Source: Sphingomonas bacterium (GTDB lineage Bacteria > Pseudomonadota > Alphaproteobacteria > Sphingomonadales > Sphingomonadaceae). Taken from it: a stretch of DNA of 35,043 bases. The stretch covers positions 1 through 35,043 of the forward strand of contig NZ_JAQGLG010000160.1 of NCBI RefSeq assembly GCF_028292965.1, read 5' to 3'. The notes beneath the pieces are model-generated. The model made no database searches. It was not told where the DNA came from and saw only the letters and a list, made by a program, of their open reading frames with translations. Below are positions 31,552-35,043 of the stretch, in pieces; the stretch's first letter is position 1; each line of letters starts with the position of its first letter. The position numbers and the translations under genes were made by a program.

Positions 31552-32774
31552 TGAGCGACGCGCGCCCGACCGGTGAACTGACCCTGTGGAAACGCATGCG
31601 CCAGGGCGGCCGCACCGACCGCTCGCCGCTCGGCATGTGGTTCTGGGATATCGACCGCGTCGTGCTGCTGCTCACCCTGCTGCTGGTCGCGGTCGGGCTG
31701 ATCGCGGTCGGCTCGGCCTCGCCTGCGGCCGCGACGCGTTATTCCGATGAGCATCACCACATCCCGCCCTTCTTCTATCTCCAGTGGCAGGTGCTGTGGG
31801 TCTGCGTCTCGCTACCCGTGCTGCTGATCGTATCGATGCTCCCGGTCATCGCCGCGCGCCGCATGGCCCTGATCGGCACGATGATCTGCTTTGCGTTGCT
31901 GATCGCGGTGCCGTTCCTCGGCGTGGAGAAGAACGGCTCGACCCGTTGGCTCAATTTCGGCGTGTCGCTGCTCCAGCCGTCCGAGTTCCTCAAGCCCTTT
32001 TTCGTCGTCACCGTCGCCTGGCTGCTGTCGATGAAGGCCAAGGACGAGGCGCTGCCGGTCACCGTCATCACCGGCGCGATGACCGCGTTCGTCGGCCTGT
32101 TGCTGATGCTCCAGCCCGATTTCGGCCAGACCATCGTGTTCGTCGCGGTGTGGTTCGCGCTGCTGATGATCGCCGGTACCTCGCCCAAGGTCATCGGCGG
32201 CCTGCTCGCCATGGCGCCGGTCGGGCTGGTTGCCGCCTAGCTATTCTCCGGCACGGGGCGCGCGGGGATCGCCGCCTTCCGGTTCCCGGGCGCGGCGGGG
32301 GAGTCGGGTTCCGACCATTTCCAGACCAACGCCGCGCACGACACCATCACCCATGGCGGCTGGCGCGGCACCGGCCCGGGCGGCGGCACGATGAAGTTCC
32401 GCCTGCCGGAAGGGCATACCGATTACATCTTCTCGGTGATCGGTGAGGAATTCGGCCTGATCGCCTGCGTCATCATCGCGCTGTTGTTTCTGGCGATCGT
32501 CGTGCGCGTGTTCGTCAAACTGCTCGACGAGCGCGACGAGTTCCGGCTCTACGCCGCTGCGGGTCTTGCCACCCAGTTCGGCGTGCAGTCGCTGATCAGC
32601 ATGGCGGTCAATACCGGTCTCGCGCCTTCAAAGGGTATGACGCTGCCGTTCATCAGCTATGGTGGCTCGTCGATGGTTGCGCTGTCGATCGGTATGGGCT
32701 TGCTGCTCGCCTTTACGCGGCGCAATCCGTTCGTCACCCGAAGCCCCTATATCGCGCGATGGAGCGGCGAATGA
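31551..32774 (+). pseudogene. ftsW: FtsW septal glycosyltransferase gene with in-frame amber at codon 230
   Basis: A SEDS-family membrane enzyme that polymerises septal glycan with FtsI. The frame from ATG 31551 (TGATG overlap with murD) encodes helices and the conserved RWLNFGVSLLQPSEFLKPFF and MLQPDFGQTIVFVAVWF. A TAG at 32238-32240 then stops it after 229 codons. The same frame resumes directly with the rest of FtsW: ITHGGWRGTGPGGG, KFRLPEGHTDYIFSVIGEEF, NTGLAPSKGMTLPFISYGGS and LLLAFTRRNPF, to 32774. No frameshift is needed. ftsW is normally essential, so a sequencing error or read-through is as likely as true inactivation. Full length would be about 407 residues. Confidence 0.85.
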
Positions 32775-33931
32775 GCAAGGCCCATCACTTCGTACTCGCC
32801 GCCGGGGGCACCGGCGGACATATGGTGCCGGCGGCCGCGCTGGCCGCCGAACTGATCAAGCGCGGCCACCGCGTCGCGCTGGTCAGCGACGATCGCGGCG
32901 TGCGTTTCCCCGGCCTGTTCGAGGGTGTGCAGACGCATATCCTGCCCGCCGGCCGCCTGTCAGGCGGCCCGATCGGCTGGGCCAAGGCCGCCAGGGCAAT
33001 GCTCAGCGGTCGCGCCATGGCGATAGAACTGTTGCGGCATTTTCAGCCCGCCGCGGTGATCGGCTTCGGCGGCTATCCCGCGCTGCCCACGCTGCTCGCG
33101 GCGTTCAACCGCAAGGTCCCGACGGCGATCCACGAACAGAATGCCGTGCTCGGTCGCGTCAATCGTCTTGTCGCGAGCCGGGTCAGCGCCATCGCCACCT
33201 CCTATGCGACGGTCGAGCGGCTGAAGGACGCCTATCGCGGCAAGACCCATCTCGTCGGCAATCCGGTGCGCGATTCGATCATCGCGTTGCGTGCCAAGCC
33301 CTATCCGCTGATCGAGGAGGACGGCATCTTCCGCGTGCTCGTCACCGGCGGCAGCCAAGGCGCCAGCGTGCTCAGCCAGGTGGTGCCCGACGGGCTGTCC
33401 TTGCTCCCGGTCAATTTCCGCCGCCGGTTGCAGGTGACGCATCAGGCGCGGATCGAGGACATCGACGCCGCCCGCGCCAAATATGCCGAGCTGTCGATCG
33501 CCGCCGACCTCGCCACCTATCTGCCCGATTTGCCCGAGCATCTCGCCTGGGCGCATCTCGTCATCGCCCGTGCCGGCGCCTCGACTCTGGCCGAGCTGAC
33601 CTGCGCCGGCCGGCCGGCGATCCTCGTGCCCTTGCCCAGCGCGACCGACGACCACCAGACGGTCAACGCGCGAGAGATGACCGCCGCCGGCGGCGCCCGC
33701 ACGATCGACCAACGCAGCTTCACGCCGGTCGAGTTGGCCAAGCAGATGCAGCGCCTCGGCCTCGATCCGTCAGCGCTCAACAATGCCGCCGCGCGCGCGC
33801 GCAGCTGCGGCCGCCCCGATGCGGCACGCGACCTCGCCGATCTGGTTGAAAGCCTGGCCGAGACCGGCGGGGATATCCCGATCGGCGTGCCGCTGCCCAA
33901 CAATCTGAAGGACGGGATGGCATACGCATGA
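32771..33931 (+). CDS. murG: Lipid II synthase MurG
   Basis: A 386-residue GT-B glycosyltransferase that adds GlcNAc from UDP-GlcNAc to lipid I at the inner face of the membrane. Blocks are [77 protein letters not shown] and the sugar-binding [14 protein letters not shown]. The start at 32771 overlaps the ftsW stop (ATGA), which shows that full-length ftsW translation was the coupled state. The stop overlaps murC (ATGA). Confidence 0.96.
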   Translation: MSKAHHFVLAAGGTGGHMVPAAALAAELIKRGHRVALVSDDRGVRFPGLFEGVQTHILPAGRLSGGPIGWAKAARAMLSGRAMAIELLRHFQPAAVIGFGGYPALPTLLAAFNRKVPTAIHEQNAVLGRVNRLVASRVSAIATSYATVERLKDAYRGKTHLVGNPVRDSIIALRAKPYPLIEEDGIFRVLVTGGSQGASVLSQVVPDGLSLLPVNFRRRLQVTHQARIEDIDAARAKYAELSIAADLATYLPDLPEHLAWAHLVIARAGASTLAELTCAGRPAILVPLPSATDDHQTVNAREMTAAGGARTIDQRSFTPVELAKQMQRLGLDPSALNNAAARARSCGRPDAARDLADLVESLAETGGDIPIGVPLPNNLKDGMAYA

Positions 33932-35043
33932 GGGGTGTCGCGACCGATATCGGCACGATCCATTTTGTCGGCATCGGCGGCATCGGCATGTCCGGCATCG
34001 CCGAGGTGATGCACAATCTCGGCTACAAGGTGCAGGGCTCCGACGTGGCCGAGGGCTATGTCATCCAGGGCCTGCGCGACAAAGGCATCACCGTGCATAT
34101 CGGCCATAGCGCCGCCAATCTCGGCGATACCGCCGTCGTCGTCACCTCGACCGCGATCAAGCGCGACAATCCGGAAGTCGATGCCGCACTCGAACGCCGC
34201 ATCCCCGTGGTGCGCCGTGCCGAGATGCTCGCCGAACTGATGCGCCTCAAATCGACCGTCGCGGTCGCCGGCACGCACGGCAAGACCACGACGACCTCGA
34301 TGGTCGCCGCCCTGCTCGATGCCGGCGGGGTCGATCCGACGGTGATCAACGGCGGCATCATCAACAGCTATGGCTCCAACGCCCGGCTCGGCGCCAGCGA
34401 CTGGATGGTCGTGGAAGCGGACGAGAGCGACGGCAGCTTCCTGCGCCTCGACGGCACCATCGCGGTGGTCACCAACATCGATCCCGAGCATCTCGACCAT
34501 TATGGCTCGTTCGACCGGGTCAAGGACGCCTTCGTCGAGTTCGTCGAGAACGTCCCCTTCTACGGCGCCGCCTTGCTTTGCGTCGACCATCCCGAGGTGC
34601 AGACGATCATCCCGCGGCTTCGCGACCGGCGGGTGGTGACCTACGGCTTCGCCGCACTCGCCGATCTGCGCGGCGAGAATCTGCGGCCGTTTCCGGGCGG
34701 CTGCCGGTTCGACGTCGCGATCCGCGACCGCAATGGCGCGATCCGGCCGATGACCGATATCGAGCTGCCGATGCCGGGCCGGCACAACGTCCAGAACGCG
34801 CTCGCCGCGATCGGAGTCGCCGCCGAGCTCGGCATCGCCGACGCGACGATCGCCCACGGCTTCGAGCGGTTCCACGGGGTCAAGCGCCGCTTCACCAAGG
34901 TCGGCGAGGTCGGCGGCGCGACCGTGATCGACGATTACGGCCATCATCCGGTCGAGATCAAGGCAGTCCTCGCCGCCGCCCGCGAGGGCGCGGAAGGACG
35001 GGTGATCGCGGTCGTCCTGCCGCACCGCTTCACCCGGCTGAAC
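33928..35043 (+). CDS. murC: UDP-MurNAc:L-Ala ligase MurC, N-terminal part (cut by window end)
   Basis: The first 372 residues are present; the frame is open to the last base. MurC adds L-alanine to UDP-MurNAc. [20 protein letters not shown] is the family's N-terminal Rossmann block. The P-loop is [18 protein letters not shown] (about 112-129). [23 protein letters not shown] and the [14 protein letters not shown] block follow, and [18 protein letters not shown] begins the C-terminal domain. The ATG overlaps the murG stop. The remaining roughly 100 residues lie outside the window. Confidence 0.96.
   Translation, partial: MRGVATDIGTIHFVGIGGIGMSGIAEVMHNLGYKVQGSDVAEGYVIQGLRDKGITVHIGHSAANLGDTAVVVTSTAIKRDNPEVDAALERRIPVVRRAEMLAELMRLKSTVAVAGTHGKTTTTSMVAALLDAGGVDPTVINGGIINSYGSNARLGASDWMVVEADESDGSFLRLDGTIAVVTNIDPEHLDHYGSFDRVKDAFVEFVENVPFYGAALLCVDHPEVQTIIPRLRDRRVVTYGFAALADLRGENLRPFPGGCRFDVAIRDRNGAIRPMTDIELPMPGRHNVQNALAAIGVAAELGIADATIAHGFERFHGVKRRFTKVGEVGGATVIDDYGHHPVEIKAVLAAAREGAEGRVIAVVLPHRFTRLN

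Noticed and set aside
32238-32240. Pyrrolysine or another recoded amber in ftsW
   Set aside because: There is no pyrrolysine machinery or recoding context here and no precedent in this lineage; sequencing error, mutation or ordinary suppression is simpler.
1-35043. CRISPR arrays, tRNA/rRNA genes, prophage or insertion sequences
   Set aside because: No regularly spaced direct repeats with spacers, no clover-leaf or rRNA-like segments, and no transposase, integrase or phage genes were seen.

Overview
The window reads as the chromosome of a sphingomonad-type alphaproteobacterium (order Sphingomonadales; genus not resolvable here). The DNA is GC-rich, and it carries genes typical of alphaproteobacteria: an ATP12-type F1-ATPase assembly chaperone, an NDUFA12-type complex I accessory subunit, a DUF2155 protein and an orphan ParA. 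Two GTTC-N7-GTTC LexA boxes of the alphaproteobacterial type are present, and the intergenic regions hold short GC-rich palindromic repeats of a kind I associate with sphingomonad genomes. There are no tRNA or rRNA genes, CRISPR arrays, transposases or phage genes.

Layout. 1-318 is the 3' end of gmk. 345-1162 (minus) is an ArsR-SRPBCC pair with a nested palindromic operator. 4929 down to 1247 (minus) is a tightly coupled six-gene operon: crcB, rluC-like, PaiB-type flavoprotein, gph-like, a small membrane protein, ATP12. 5044-8402 holds a divergent GST/YafY pair, a lipoprotein, a small membrane protein, OsmC and a glycine-zipper protein. 8403-9267 has no convincing protein gene. It contains two tandem DnaA boxes and, from about 8669 to 9140, a chain of hairpins with GNRA and UUCG tetraloops that ends in a textbook intrinsic terminator: a candidate long structured RNA. 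9268-12166 (minus) is ribF and a fatty-acyl-AMP ligase. 12282-15487 (plus) is recX with its own LexA box, a double cold-shock-domain protein, a glutaminyl cyclase, the NDUFA12-type protein and DUF2155. 15292-18966 (minus) is aat, parA, an MliC-like lipoprotein and an SOS-controlled Y-family polymerase. Inside this block is a roughly 270-bp element with near-perfect terminal inverted repeats. 19042-22061 (plus) is a phytanoyl-CoA-dioxygenase-like gene fused translationally to an Mpo1-like gene, then a lipoprotein, a cysteine synthase and a membrane protein.

22371 to the end is the division and cell wall (dcw) cluster: mraZ, rsmH, ftsL, ftsI, murE, murF, mraY, murD, ftsW, murG, murC (cut by the window end). 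Nearly every junction is a GTGA, ATGA or TAATG overlap. Upstream of mraZ lie two oppositely oriented arrays of GGGGA-like boxes at about 10-bp spacing, best read as MraZ autoregulatory sites.

The cluster has three oddities. A 110-bp compound palindrome separates murE from murF. A 120-bp palindromic element sits in frame inside murD and adds about 40 residues. A single in-frame amber codon splits ftsW after codon 229. The most interesting items are the structured RNA candidate, the coding palindrome in murD, the ftsW amber, the mraZ arrays, and the PhyH/Mpo1 pair, which may belong to 2-hydroxy-fatty-acid or sphingolipid metabolism.
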